Below are positions 12,334 through 23,276 of a DNA stretch of 64,000 nt, in pieces. The notes under the pieces are model-generated. The model searched no databases, was not told the origin of the DNA, and saw nothing but the letters and a program-made list of their open reading frames with translations. Source of the stretch: Helianthus annuus. Taxonomy: Eukaryota > Streptophyta > Magnoliopsida > Asterales > Asteraceae. Where the stretch lies: the NCBI RefSeq assembly GCF_002127325.2, contig NC_035433.2, forward strand, positions 122,728,088 through 122,792,087. The letters are read 5' to 3'. The position numbers and the translations under genes were made by a program. Every line of letters starts with the position of its first letter. The first letter of the stretch is position 1.

Positions 12334-14159
12334 TACAAAAAGGATTTATGACACCATCCCAACGTTTTGTGAACATAGATTTTATGAAAACGACAACTTA
12401 CGACTTCTCAGAGGCGAGCCCTTTAAGAGAAAGTACATGGGCTTGCAAAGTACCCAAATAAGGTACGTCAAGCATAGCCTATGCTGATTGCAACTACATC
12501 ATTTCTATCATACATTGAGCAGCTACCACGTTTATTTTTTATATCGAATGTTGGCGTATTGTATTCAGTAACTTATTTATTTGTTAATATTTCAGACATT
12601 CTCTCTTTCAATTTGTAAGGCATGGATTTAATATTATTCTTCCCTAAAATCACTATTTTGGTTTAATAGGACCACATAATTAGTTTTATTCATGTAAAAA
12701 GAAAAATTACAAGAACAATGCTTAATATGTTGGAACAAAAAAGAAGTTGGTGAGACAATCTTGGCTAAACTCACTCCTTTATTTCTTTTTTTAAGTTGTA
12801 GTGTAGCTGGTAGGCTGAGCAATTGAAGTGTATTAAAGAGGAATTTTGGTAATAGTTCATTTTGTGCATTTAGATACTAATTCAAATTTACCTATTTAAT
12901 CTTCATGTAAAAATAATATTTTAAATTTACAAGAGTTAAAAAGGAATTGGCTGAGAACATATGAAGGTACATCATCGATTAATATCATATTATTGGTTAT
13001 AACAAGAGGGCTCAAGTTCGAACCTAATCCAAACGGGTTTTGTTGTAGTCGGCCTTCGGGCGGCCTTTTGATAGTTGGCTTGGGCTACTCATTTATCTAC
13101 AATTGTTTATTTCAATATCATTATACGTTTATATTGAAAATTTCTTTCATTACAAAGTTTATCTCAATGCCAATAGATATTATATGTTTGTGTTAAGCCA
13201 CCCACGATACAAAAAGGATTTATGACACCATCCCAATTACAAAGTTTATCTCAATGCCAATAGATATTATATGTTTGTGTTAAGCCACCCACGATACAAA
13301 AAGGATTTATGACACCATCCCAACGTTTTGTGAACATAGATTTTATGAAAACGACAACTTACGACTTCTCAGAGGCGAGCCCTTTAAGAGAAAGTACATG
13401 GGCTTGCAAAGTACCCAAATAAGGTACGTCAAGCATAGCCTATGCTGATTGCAACTACATCATTTCTATCATACATTGAGCAGCTACCACGTTTATTTTT
13501 TATATCGAATGTTGGCGTATTGTATTCAGTAACTTATTTATTTGTTAATATTTCAGACATTCTCTCTTTCAATTTGTAAGGCATGGATTTAATATTATTC
13601 TTCCCTAAAATCACTATTTTGGTTTAATAGGACCACATAATTAGTTTTATTCATGTAAAAAAGAAAAATTACAAGAACAATGCTTAATATGTTGGAACAA
13701 AAAGAAGTTGGTGATACAATCTTGGCTAAACTCACTCCTTTATTTCTTTTTTTAAGCTGTAGTGTAGCTGGTAGGCTGAGCAATTGAAGTGTATTAAAGA
13801 GGAATTTTGGTAATAGTTCATTTTGTGCATTTAGATACTAATCCAAATTTACCTATTTAATCTTCATGTAAAAATAATATTTTTAATTTACAAGAGTTAA
13901 AAAGGAATTGGCTGAGAACACATGAAGGTACATCATCGATTAATATCATATTATTGGTTATAACAAGAGGGCTCAAGTTCGAATCTAATCCAAACGGGTT
14001 TTGTTGTAGTCGGCCTTCGGGCGGCCTTTTGATAGTTGGCTTGGGCTACTCATTTATCTACAATTGTTTATTTCAATATCATTATACGTTTATATTGAAA
14101 ATTTCTTTCATTACAAAGTTTATCTCAATGCCAATAGATATTATATGTTTGTGTTAAGC
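12334..14159. repeat. 961-bp tandem duplication with a nested 87-bp duplication
   Basis: 12334-13294 and 13295-14159 are copies with a constant offset of 961 and only scattered substitutions and 1-base indels. Within the first copy, TTACAAAGTTTATCTCAATG and the following bases occur twice, at 13150 and 13237 (period 87). The second copy runs directly into the Helitron 3' hairpin. The short ORFs appearing in each copy are duplicated non-coding sequence. Confidence 0.92.
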
Positions 14160-14210
14160 CACCCGCGAAATTCGCGGGATCTTAGACTAGTTATTAATAC
14201 ATAAAGACAA

Positions 14211-14501
14211 GAGTAAATTACTTTTTGAGATCTTATGTTTTAGTGGTTTTTAATCACTTGAATCAAAAATAAAAAAGTTTTAATGCCCTGAGTCTCTAAC
14301 TGCTCATTTTATAATGTTTTGAGTCCATTTTTTTAACACATGTACTTTGACTTTGGACTCAAATGGTTAAAACTACTAAAACACAGGGACTCAAAATGTT
14401 ATAAAATGAACGGTTAGGAACTCGAAACATTAAACTTTTTAATTTTGAACTCAAGTGGTTAAAACCACTATAACACATGTAGTGAAAAAATAATTTACTC
14501 T
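14211..14501. mobile_element. MITE-like inverted-repeat element
   Basis: The left end GAGTAAATTACTTTTTGAGA pairs with the right end through imperfect complementarity of at least 50 bp (the right end finishes AATAATTTACTC). The interior is also roughly self-complementary. It lies 20 bp beyond the Helitron end. The flanks do not give a clear target duplication, so the superfamily is undecided. Confidence 0.65.
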
Positions 14502-14623
14502 AAAACAATTAACTAACTAGTGGCATTCAGTGCTATTTTAGGATTGGTGGCTGGTGAAGCCTTTGGGAAAGGTGGATTATTGTGGCTGGTTTAATTAGGG
14601 CCCATATTTAGTTTTTTTATATG

Positions 14624-14841
14624 TTTTTTTTTTTTTAACGGCCAACAAACTCAATCTCGAGCATTCTTGGGGCACCCACTGGACAAACGGAGTACTCCGA
14701 GAGTAACCCGAGTCCACCATCAATTCCGGGGAAAACCCGGTAACCCACCCGCCCGTAGACACGGCGGTGAAATTACCGGTAAAACCCGTTTTGCTCAAGA
14801 ATCCAACCCAGGTTTCCTTGGGTCTTCTATCATTGCCCACC
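14624..14841 (-). mobile_element. tRNA-type SINE with target duplications
   Basis: Read on the minus strand, the element starts near TGGGCAATGATAGAAGACCC, has a B-box-like CCTGGGTTGGATTCTTG near its 5' end, and ends GTTGGCCGTT followed by a 13-base A tail (T run 14624-14636 on the plus strand). The flanks AGTTTTTTTATATG (14610-14623) and AGTTTTTATATATG (14842-14855) match at 13 of 14 bases, as expected of a target duplication. The end TTGGCCGYTAAA is shared with the SINE at 34750-34995. Confidence 0.7.
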
Positions 14842-14890
14842 AGTTTTTATATATGTGTTCGCATATATAAACACGTGTTTATTACGTTAA

Positions 14891-15022
14891 AGTTTATAAA
14901 CCTAAAAATGGAGTTGGAAACATAAAAATACAAAAGTTTATAAACTTAAAAATGGAGTTGGAAACATAAAAATACAAAAGTTTATAAACCCAAAAATGGA
15001 GTTGGCAACATAAAAATACAAA
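14891..15022. repeat. Three tandem copies of a 44-bp unit
   Basis: Units begin at 14891, 14935 and 14979, each reading AGTTTATAAAC then AAAAATGGAGTTGG. Small differences between copies are single substitutions. Confidence 0.9.
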
Positions 15023-16175
15023 AAATATGAAATAAAAAAAGCAGCGACATCGGGTTTTTTGCATACCTGCAAATAGGGTATTTAATAGCCGACCTGGAAA
15101 CTGGGTTCTTCTAACGAAAACCCAAACCCGAACCCGGATACACGAGGTATGGTTTTCCTGGCTAATACCCGAACCGTGTATTGCCAATACCTGAAAAACC
15201 AATGCCCGGTGATACCCGTATCAGGGTATATACCCAAACCCGGGTATTCAAAAAACCCGGTTATGTGCACCTCTAGACACATGCGGGCATTAGTTTCTGG
15301 AAAGTTAAAGATTCAATAGTTTGGTTAACACACAATAAACCTATTTAGAAAACGATCCATGCATGTAGATCTCTCAACTTAAAAAAAAATTGTGGTTTTC
15401 GATACAAGTTATATTAAATAGTCTAACCATAGTTTCACTTGTATAAATACAACGAAAATAATGCATTTATATCATATTAAACTGTAATTTCTGATCAGTT
15501 CTCACAGTAGATCTATGTTAGCCCGGAGCAGGGGCGAAGTATAGAAGGGGCGGGGAGGGGCGTCCGACCCCCCGAACTTTTCGCTCAACAATGTTATATA
15601 TGTAGTTTTCGTATAGAAATTTTTTGGTATATACGTTTTTGCAGCCATTCCCCGCCATCTAAATTCATATTCGCCGGTTCTCATCGCAGCCATTCCACAA
15701 CTTGTTCTCTCTGGTTCTCATCGCAGCCATTCCCCGCCATCTAAATTCATATTCGCCGGTTAATACATGCATCATGCATGTATGCATGTAACTGGTCAAC
15801 CTTTTCAAGTCAAAAGATCGGGTTGCGACGAAATTAATTAGTCGCATGTGTCAAAGAACTCCAATTTTTCGAGCTTCTAATTCAAATGGGGATTCATTTC
15901 TTTAAATGAACATGAAATTTACTAATTCAACAATATTATATTCTACAATCTAAATGTATTGTTTCCCCTTGATGTCTTTGACGTCACAAGGGTCAACGTT
16001 CAGCATAATTTATCACACATGACAGCATATCCAAATTAACTATCTGTAAATAATGTTAAGTAAGCCTAAATCGGGAACTAAAAAACATGACCCAGGAAAG
16101 TTTACATTACCTTGAGCAAATTCAAAGTCAAACATTCGTGGAAGTCAAGATTTCGCATTCGGATAGAATGGAAGG
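15023..16175. other. Intergenic region downstream of YRDC
   Basis: 15050-15270 is a decayed repeat rich in ACCCGGGTAT-type words, probably an old hAT-type element without clear ends. 15529-15640 is a truncated MITE (separate entry). 15641-15679 and 15723-15761 are direct copies of GCAGCCATTCCCCGCCATCT and the 19 bases that follow. 15766-15790 is a short ATGCAT-rich palindrome. No gene is seen. Confidence 0.6.
15529..15640. mobile_element. Truncated copy of a 189-bp hAT-type MITE
   Basis: It starts CAGGGGCGAAGT and shares with the complete copies at 39998-40186 and 56462-56650 the words CCGACCCCCCGAACTTTTCG and GTATATACGTTTT. The right third, including the closing inverted repeat, is missing. 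Confidence 0.75.
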
Positions 16176-19100
16176 TCAAACAATAGCTCCTGCTTCTTGT
16201 AGAGAGTGCCTCTCCAATATCGAGACTGTCTCTTCTTTCGCACTGCCCACATAACACATAAAAGTCAGAATTTTGACTTCGTTGACCAATGTTTATCAAA
16301 TAAATCTATCCTTAAGTTATTGGTTTGACCCGTTTTAGATAAAACATAAAAGTCAACTCATTCATAAGTTGCCATCTGATTAAACAATGTATTTCGAGTC
16401 TAACCTCCCCGGTCTAAGTATCTTGTATTTCCCCAGCATAGTGAGGTCAACAACGGTTGATCCGGACCGTCCAGCTGGCAGGATACCGCCATCATAAACA
16501 AATGTACAGTGTTCCCACAAACTTTTGAAATCTTTGATGTCAACACTACTTGGTTGACCGCTAAGATTCGCACTAGTCAGGGCCAGTGCACTCCCGGAGC
16601 CACGGGCTATCATCCTGATAAAGTCGGAATCAGGTACTCGAACTCCTATGCTATCCAATCCCGGGTTTAACGACTTCTCAAGAATACTTGATTCCCCTTC
16701 AAAAAAATATATATATATTTTTTTAGCTAAAGCTAAAACGGGTTGAACTGAAAAAGCAGGTCAAACATATCATAACTCATAAGTCGTAAAATAGATCCCT
16801 TATAAAGCATTTTATTTCAGAAAACTAGATAACCAGTGTAAAAATGTAGTTTCTTATAAAAATAAAGTTTTTGAGCATCTTTTTACACCTAAATACCACT
16901 TAATCTTCCACTTGCAAGGATTTGAACCCACATCAATTACTTACCAAATTCAGGAGTGAAAAAAAAATATCTGCAAATAAATATTTGTGTAGGTCGGCCA
17001 CACACAACCCATTTTGACCTGTCCTAGAAAGTCAATGCTTTGACACGCCAGTGTTGCCACATCTACCATATGCAAACTGGGTTCAGCTCATTTTGTTGAC
17101 CCGAGCCTGACCAAGCCAGCTCATTTAATTATTTAGCCGAATTAACTCAGTTGACGATATAAACAAAACTATATGAACCACTTGTAACCATAGTTATTAA
17201 AAGTCATCGCCTCTTGCGCCTAGGCCCATTTTCCAAGCTAGGCGAGGCAATTGCGCTTTAATTCTCCAGGTGATGATTCAAACGCAAATTTCGGCGAGAT
17301 TCCTAGATTCCGGAGAGTTTCCGGCCAATCCTGCAAATTCCGGCAATATTCCAGCCAGAATTCTACTTTATTTTAGGAAAACTACTTTTCTACACTAATA
17401 AATAGATGATATTAAATGTTATATAATAGCTTTTGTTTATTTTATTTGAAGAATAGTATTACTTTTCAAATACATAAAATATGTTTAATTTTTTTTTCAT
17501 TGTGCGCTCTTTTTTTCTCAGGCCCTCGCTTTTTTGTGTCTTGTGCCTAGGCCCCAGGCGAGGCCTATGCACCTTGAGTGCGCCTAGCGCCTTTAATAAC
17601 TATGCTTGTAACTTATATTTTATAGCTTACTATGCTTGGTACCTTGGTAAGATTAGTATTATGTCTTGAAAAGGAACTTTACTTGTAATTTTATCACTAG
17701 AATTCTATTTCTAATTTTATACAAACCTTTGTGAATTGAACTAAGGATTATAACCAAGCTTGTATAACCTACAATATTTTTTTCCAGAAGTTTAGCAAGC
17801 TAGGGTTAAGCCAAGCTCAAATACACCCCTAACTGCAAAGCTTTACTTAACACATAGTTGTAAGTAATTTGCTTCGCTATTCATCAAAGTAGGGGTGTTC
17901 ATGGTCTAATTTAGCCAGTTTGGACGAAATATCTAGGCTGAACTTCGTATTACTACGATTTGATAAATTGTAAACCAAATTGATCGGCATGTTGGGGTGG
18001 CGAGACCAGCCAAAAATGTGTTGTGCCCGTTGATGGTTCGAATCGAAAGTTTGTACTAAATTTTAGAAAATGATAAAGATGGTTTTCATGAAGGTTATAC
18101 GTATACATAAATACATATTCCAAAAAACTGTCGGTTCAGTTACATATCCGGTGACAAGTTCTCCAAACCATGACTTGAATTGTTATACCCACTTTTTTAA
18201 ATAGTAACCCGCATAAACCTCAAACATGCTGAACAGCTGACTTGCTTCAGTTTAGACGGTTCAGTCGGGTTTAACGGTTAATGAACACTAGACTTGGCAA
18301 TTATGGCCCATAGACCTAACTTTGGGTTAATTCGGGCTCTTATAAAAATGTCATGAATTGATTTGGGTGAGCTAATATTCTCCACGGGTCAATGTGGTCA
18401 AAGTGGGCTGAAACAAACGAAGGAGCGGGTCGTTCTAGGTTATGTTTGCGTCTGATAGGAAATAAAATATATCGTGTAAATTGTACCACTCAGCGATTGC
18501 CATAGTTGTTAATAGCGAATTGTGACAAATAGCGACAAATAGCGACAAGGGACCTGTATGCCACATAGCGAAAAGCGACCGCTATTTTATAAATAACGAT
18601 ACACTAGAAAAAAAATTTTGAAAATTTTTATATGTATATTATATCAAAATACCCTGGTATATATGCTATTTTACATGTACATTTAACAAAAACCCATAAT
18701 CCAGCTATTTTATAGCTATATCTAATTGTAATTTACATAAAAAAAAAATTCGCTATTTACGTTATTGGTCGCTATAATCCAAATAGCAACACATGGTCGC
18801 CTCGCTATATAGCGCGCTATAGCGGTCGCTAGCCACTATTGACAACTATGGCGATTGCATTGAAGGATATCATTTAAATTGCTTTGTATGGTTGTTGGGT
18901 ACCATAAATCGAAAAGAGTATCCATACCCACATTTTTCTTTAAGGGATTTGAAATTGGGTGTTTGAAGTTTGACTAGAGTACCAGTTTTGCTAAAAGAAT
19001 ATCTGCAATTTTGACCCTTTTTTGCTTTCTATGACTAATTTTTCTTTTCTAATTTGTTGCAGATGCACTAGAAGTAGTTTACTTAGAATTTGTATTGACC

Positions 19101-20067
19101 AAATCCTATACTTTATAAAGTATTCTTGTTCAGTTTCGGTTATATTTTTGCAGGAATTAAGCCATTAATTTCACAACAAGTTTGCTAGTAAGTCATTTCT
19201 GTACATGATAAACGCCCTATTTGACATCAGCGGCCATTTATTTGATCGACCCGTTCTGACCCGAACCCATTTTGACCTGACCTGACCCGACCCGCCCATT
19301 TTGCGAGGCACAATGAACAGTTGAACACTACTACTTCAAATTCAAATATAAAAAACTATTGGAAATCTGAAACAACCATATAAAGTCTACAGTTAGTGAC
19401 CAAACCTCGTGTCAGCACCACAGTTACCGGCCCAGGAAGAAGACCCTCAAGCAATCCAATAGGCAAATGATCCGTAACCGCAAACCGTCCAATATCCTTC
19501 ACATCACCAACACAAATCGCCAAAGGACTAGTATGCTTCCTCCCTTTAATCTCATATATCCTATTAACCGCCTCAATATTGCTACACCAAAACAAAACAA
19601 AACATCAAACAATCACCATCCATAACCAACAATTCATTCACACAAGCAAATCGTCAAACAACTGGTGTGCACCCACAAAACTCAAACAAAAAACCAACAA
19701 ACATACCAAGCATCACATGCGAAACCATAAAGAGTATCAGTAGGAACAGCTATAACCTTCCCAGCTCTCAGAGCTTCAACTGCTTCATCCGCATAAACCT
19801 CTGTTGCTGGTCGAACAATCCCAGAAACACTTTCAATACCCTGTTCGCATTTATTCGAACTCCAGGCCATTTTTCTTGTTGATTTGCCTACAAGTTGTTG
19901 ACGAATTCTTGATAATCCGAACTTGGGTACACCTGAAATTATACCAAAAGATTAACAAAAAAAAGGTTTGAACATTGAAATTTTGGAAGAAAAACAGAAA
20001 GGGTACCTGGAATATGGTTGAAGAGAGGCAATCGGGAGGATATTATGGTGTAGTTTATTGTATACAT
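16176..20067 (-). CDS. YRDC: YRDC/TsaC-type threonylcarbamoyl-AMP synthase
   Basis: Five exons join in frame to 273 residues: 20067-20007, 19932-19707, 19581-19406, 16696-16405 and 16242-16176, all with GT-AG introns. The enzyme makes threonylcarbamoyl-AMP from threonine, bicarbonate and ATP, the first step of t6A37 modification in ANN-decoding tRNAs. Motifs are VPTDTLYGFACDA (about 83-95), IKGRKHTSPLAICVGD, LLPGPVTVVL and LTSANLSGQP; the last exon ends GAIV. Length is that of the short TsaC/YRDC form; the C-terminal Sua5 domain is absent, as usual in plants. The first 41 residues are basic and Ser-rich and may be an organelle presequence; the second methionine (MAWS, 19870) would give a cytosolic form. 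A TATA-like TATAAAAG at about 20077-20084 lies so near the first ATG that some transcripts could start after it. Intron 3 is 2.7 kb and holds two MITEs. Confidence 0.93.
17189..17604. mobile_element. hAT-type MITE in YRDC intron 3
   Basis: The ends CATAGTTATTAAAAG and CTTTAATAACTATG are inverted repeats, extending into GC-rich arms with GCGCCTAGGC-type words. The flanks CTTGTAAC (17181-17188 and 17605-17612) are a perfect 8-bp target duplication, the size made by hAT transposases. 416 bp, with no coding capacity. Confidence 0.9.
18501..18850. mobile_element. hAT-type MITE in YRDC intron 3
   Basis: The ends CATAGTTGTTAATAGCGA and CTATTGACAACTATG are inverted, and the arms carry repeated AATAGCGAC words. 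The flanks GCGATTGC (18493-18500 and 18851-18858) are a perfect 8-bp target duplication. 350 bp. The terminal bases resemble those of the element at 17189-17604, so one transposase may have moved both. Confidence 0.9.
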
Positions 20068-20701
20068 ATATAATCTTTTATAGTTGCGGATTGTGCGCCG
20101 CCGGAGATTGCTTTGATTGATTGTCAGAGATATGGGCCTGCCTGGGTGTATTGGTTAGATTGGAGAAATATTTATAGATCCTTCTCTATTGGGTTTTAAC
20201 TGGCCATCTTTGGGTTATGTGTGGATCAACAAACCGTTGTAAATAACAAGCTTTCACCGAGCTAAATATTTGAAGATCGCAATGTTGTGAGCTGTGTTTG
20301 AATGCTTGAGTTACTGGCTAGTCCTGAATTTTATTGGGGGACAGAGTTGGTGTCAATGAAAAGGTGTACGTGCCTAATCGTGCAAACGACGAAAACACCA
20401 CTGGTCGAGAGTTGGCGCCACTCTCTTGATGAGTCCAAGACAGGACGAAACCAGTAACCCACACAAAAAAGCGGGAAGGATTGGCTTGTCCCGGGCACTT
20501 GGGGACGCCACACGGGGCTCGAAAACTAACCCCGTGACAAAGCGATGACATTGGGTCAATTACATTTTGTATGTTAGTTGTTTTTCTTTTATGTTTTGGT
20601 TGTTTTACCGTTTGGGGACTTTGTTGTTCTGTTTGACGGCTCTTAACGCCTTGTTAGTTCTATTTTGGAATAAAGTTGGTTTTTGTTATGAGCCGGTCTA
20701 A

Positions 20702-21085
20702 GAGGGTCTTTGGGATTTAGTTTGAAAATGACTTATTGACTTACTGGTTTTTTTTTAAAATCAATAAGTTAAAAAAATGTTTGGAAATAAAAAAATGCTT
20801 TTTATTTAAGTTTTTTAGAAGAAATAAAAAGGTGTTTTTCAAAAGCTACAAAAACCTGGTTTTTTAAATAACTTTTGGCTTTTTGTACATGAAATTACAA
20901 ATTTAACCTCACCGCAACTAAATATGGAAACTTACCCTATCCTTTTTGGACATATTACTATTTCTTATCACAAAAGTTAATCCAAACAATTTTTCAAAAA
21001 CTCATTTTAAAAAAATAATAAGTCAATAAGCAGTTTTGACAAAAAAAACACTTTTAGAGTTAAATAAGCAATCCGAAACACCCTC
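20702..21085. mobile_element. Tourist/Harbinger-type MITE
   Basis: The ends GAGGGTCTTTGGGATT and AATCCGAAACACCCTC are imperfect inverted repeats. TAA stands on both sides (20699-20701, 21086-21088), the 3-bp duplication of PIF/Harbinger elements. The interior is AT-rich and self-complementary (TTATTGACTTACTGG / AGTCAATAAG). Confidence 0.7.
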
Positions 21086-21539
21086 TAAGTTAAATAAATA
21101 TTAAAGGTCGGGTTAGTTCACTTGTTTGAAGCGCGTGCCTCTTAGAGAGATCACAAGTTCAAAGATGAATAAAGGGAATAATTTAGGATTATTAATGTAA
21201 AGAAGTAGCATTAACTGTTAAAAAAGGGGTTAAATAGATATTTAAATTAATGTCATTTAGGGCACACGTAGCAATTCCTGACACAATCCGAAATCCAGCC
21301 CAAACCTGACACGAAAAAAAACCCAGCTTTTAGGTCGGTTGATACAACCTGTATGTATAAGGGTCGGGTTCGGGTTAAACCATATAAAAATGGGTTGACC
21401 CGTTAATCGTTTAAGTATTAGAGAAAAAGATATTTTAATTCTTTTTTTTTTTCGTTTTTCTTTTTTTTTAAGATACACTTGCAAATTTCAATACATTTTC
21501 AAGATTTTCAATGTGTTAAAACTTGTTCTTTATTTGTTA

Positions 21540-21680
21540 ATAGTGGGAAACCCGCGCGTTACAGCGGGGTCGATAATATGAGGCGTAAACATTATTCAAC
21601 CATAAACCTTAAAACGATAAAAAAATCATATAGCAGTTGTATATTTATATAGATAGAAGTACCCGTGCTTCACGACAAGG
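21540..21680 (-). other. Decayed Helitron-like terminus, minus strand
   Basis: The minus strand reads GTAACGCGCGGGTTTCCCACTATT, close to the 3' ends of the Helitrons at 34464 and 55919 but with CTAT for CTAG. About 100 bp away it reads TCTATCTATATAAAT, a possible 5' end. Both ends are damaged, so this is tentative. Confidence 0.3.
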
Positions 21681-22007
21681 TACTTAAAAATATGAAGTGT
21701 TGTTGGTGTTGGTAATAGGGTTTATTAGAGTGAAAAGGCTGTTTAGATACTATTTGAACGATGTTCATGCATTTAGATCAAAGTTATTATTATCGCATAT
21801 CGAATTACCACTCCCTCACCCACTACTTGGTAATGTTTTAACCCGTTATCCAACCCTCCCATTTTACAACTCTAATCTAAAACCAATCAAATGAGATCTA
21901 CACTTGCTTAATGACAAAAGAAAGCATAATTAAATTAAAATGACTGAAAAGTGGATTTTATTAAATGGTTAAAAGTAACAAGATCAACATGTCACATAAA
22001 AAAGCTG

Positions 22008-23239
22008 CTAAATGGCACCATGATATCCAGCTGTCTCTAGAAGCACTGCTTTTATCTGCTCTGGCAACATCTCCTGCCCTTCCCTACATTGCTGCCAAAC
22101 ATCATCACCATCTTTTAATCACTCAACTATCAAATTTAATCATTATTTCGGCACGTTTACAAATTGATTTGGGTTACGTTTATCTATTATGGGTTTTGAT
22201 CAGAGCCCGTTATGCAGCCCAATTTGTACACTTTGCAATCTCTATTAATTATGGGTGGCAATCATGCTCTATAAGAATTGTTTGATTTGGGTAATAAAAA
22301 TAACATATTGGTTGTTCAAACGGGTCAACTCAAATTACAAAGTGAGTTTGACCCAAACTCATTCCGCTCCATTCCCATTTTGACCCGCATCTTAACCAAC
22401 CAGACCAGTACCTTTTGCCATGCTTGCTAGCTTAGTAATAATACACGGGCTTGAAAATTGATATGCATCCAAAGTAAGCCCATTGAAAGGTTTGACCCGA
22501 ACTCATTTTGCTCAAAACCCATTTTGACCCGTTAGCCAACCCGACCTGACCCGTTACGCTTAGTAATAATACACGGGCTTGAAAATTGAAATTTTCTCCA
22601 AAGCAAGCCTCTTGAAACAACTTATGACAACTTCAAATTATACATGGGTTTGACCCGAGCTCACTTTGCTTGAAACCCGTTTCGACTTGTTGTCCAACCT
22701 GACCCGACCTACCCGTTTTGCCAGTCTTAGTAACAATACCTGAGCTCGAAATACATCCAAAGCAAACCCATTGAAACAGCTTATGACAGGTTGTTGAATA
22801 TTCGGCCCAAGATTCTCCAGGGCCCTCAATGTTGACAGCAACAAACCGGTCTGCGCTCACACAACATGTGGATGTTCACACCCCTCCCTTCTCTTGCATG
22901 TACCTCCACCTGTACAAATCAAACACATCATGTCATGTTCATCATCTCTACAATAAGCCCAAATAGATAATGATTCATAATATCACAATTGAAAAATATT
23001 ACTTTTGCAAGATGGTTTTTCTGGCCTGGAGCGGTCGCGGTGATGGTGGGTGGACATAATTCTTCCTTAACATGTTAAAGAAGCGCGGGTGGGGTGGGTG
23101 TTAATGGATGGATGCTTGATGAAGCTTGCATCAATGACCCTTGTGGTGTCGCCTCTAGTTCGTTATGTAGATCGTTGATTTTTTGTAGTAGTTCCTTTAA
23201 GTATTCAATCGCGTCACCTAGAATTGAAGCTCTATCCAT
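22008..23239 (-). pseudogene. ICE1/SCREAM-like bHLH transcription factor, truncated pseudogene
   Basis: Three exons match the 3' part of ICE1-type genes: 23239-23003 ([20 protein letters not shown], the second bHLH helix, starting exactly where ICE1 genes have an exon boundary), 22909-22740 (VNIHML, then [20 protein letters not shown], the ACT-like region) and 22091-22008 ([20 protein letters not shown], ending at TAG). Splice sites are good and the phases agree. The first exon, with the activation region, basic region and helix 1, is absent. Exon 2 has an in-frame TAA about 15 residues before KEELCP; exon 3 lacks one G near CCGGTTTG (about 22852), shifting the frame. ICE1 proteins control cold-responsive CBF genes and stomatal fate in animal-independent plant development; this copy cannot make a working factor. 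Confidence 0.88.
22430..22740 (-). repeat. Degenerate tandem echoes of the ICE1-like exon 3 end within its intron 3
   Basis: The minus strand at 22630-22560 and again at about 22490-22430 resembles the exon 3 end (ATAAGCTGTTTCAATGGGTT, then GCTTTGGATG) followed by the first intron bases (ATTACTAAG). Each copy is followed by TTTGACCCGAACTCATTTTG-like filler. The unit is about 130-190 bp and diverges more with distance from the true exon. It looks like an old tandem duplication of the exon 3/intron 3 boundary. Confidence 0.6.
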
Positions 23240-23276
23240 CTAACACAATTTGAATGTTATTATTGCTAGCATAATA

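Larger units (their letters stand above)
8303..14190 (+). mobile_element. Helitron, non-autonomous, gene-carrying
   Basis: The 5' end is TCTATACC, preceded by A. The 3' end is a perfect hairpin CCCGCGAA-A-TTCGCGGG (14162-14178), an eight-base spacer, and CTAG at 14187-14190, followed by T. Insertion between A and T without target duplication is the Helitron rule. Removing 8303-14190 joins TA to TTATTAA and restores the 9-bp target duplication of the neighbouring foldback element, which independently confirms both ends. The 5,888-bp body has no Rep/helicase ORF. It carries exon-like segments on the plus strand (8801-9095, 9372-9415, 11560-12136) and a 961-bp tandem duplication near its 3' end. 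Confidence 0.88.

Noticed and set aside
12634..14157. Pairs of duplicated small ORFs on both strands
   Set aside because: They recur only because the 961-bp unit is duplicated; the sequence has no protein-like features.
14891..15022. Regular 44-bp repeats that could suggest a CRISPR-like array
   Set aside because: The units are contiguous with no unique spacers, and the genome is a plant's.
20318..20559. Three overlapping minus-strand ORFs and a GGTCGAGAGTTGGCGCC-type repeat
   Set aside because: It looks like a retroposon or other repeat with a B-box-like TTTCGAGCCCCG, but I found no A tail or target duplication, so I did not call an element.
21965..22285. Plus-strand ORF of 106 codons
   Set aside because: It is the complement of the ICE1-like exon 4 and its intron; the minus strand carries the protein signal.
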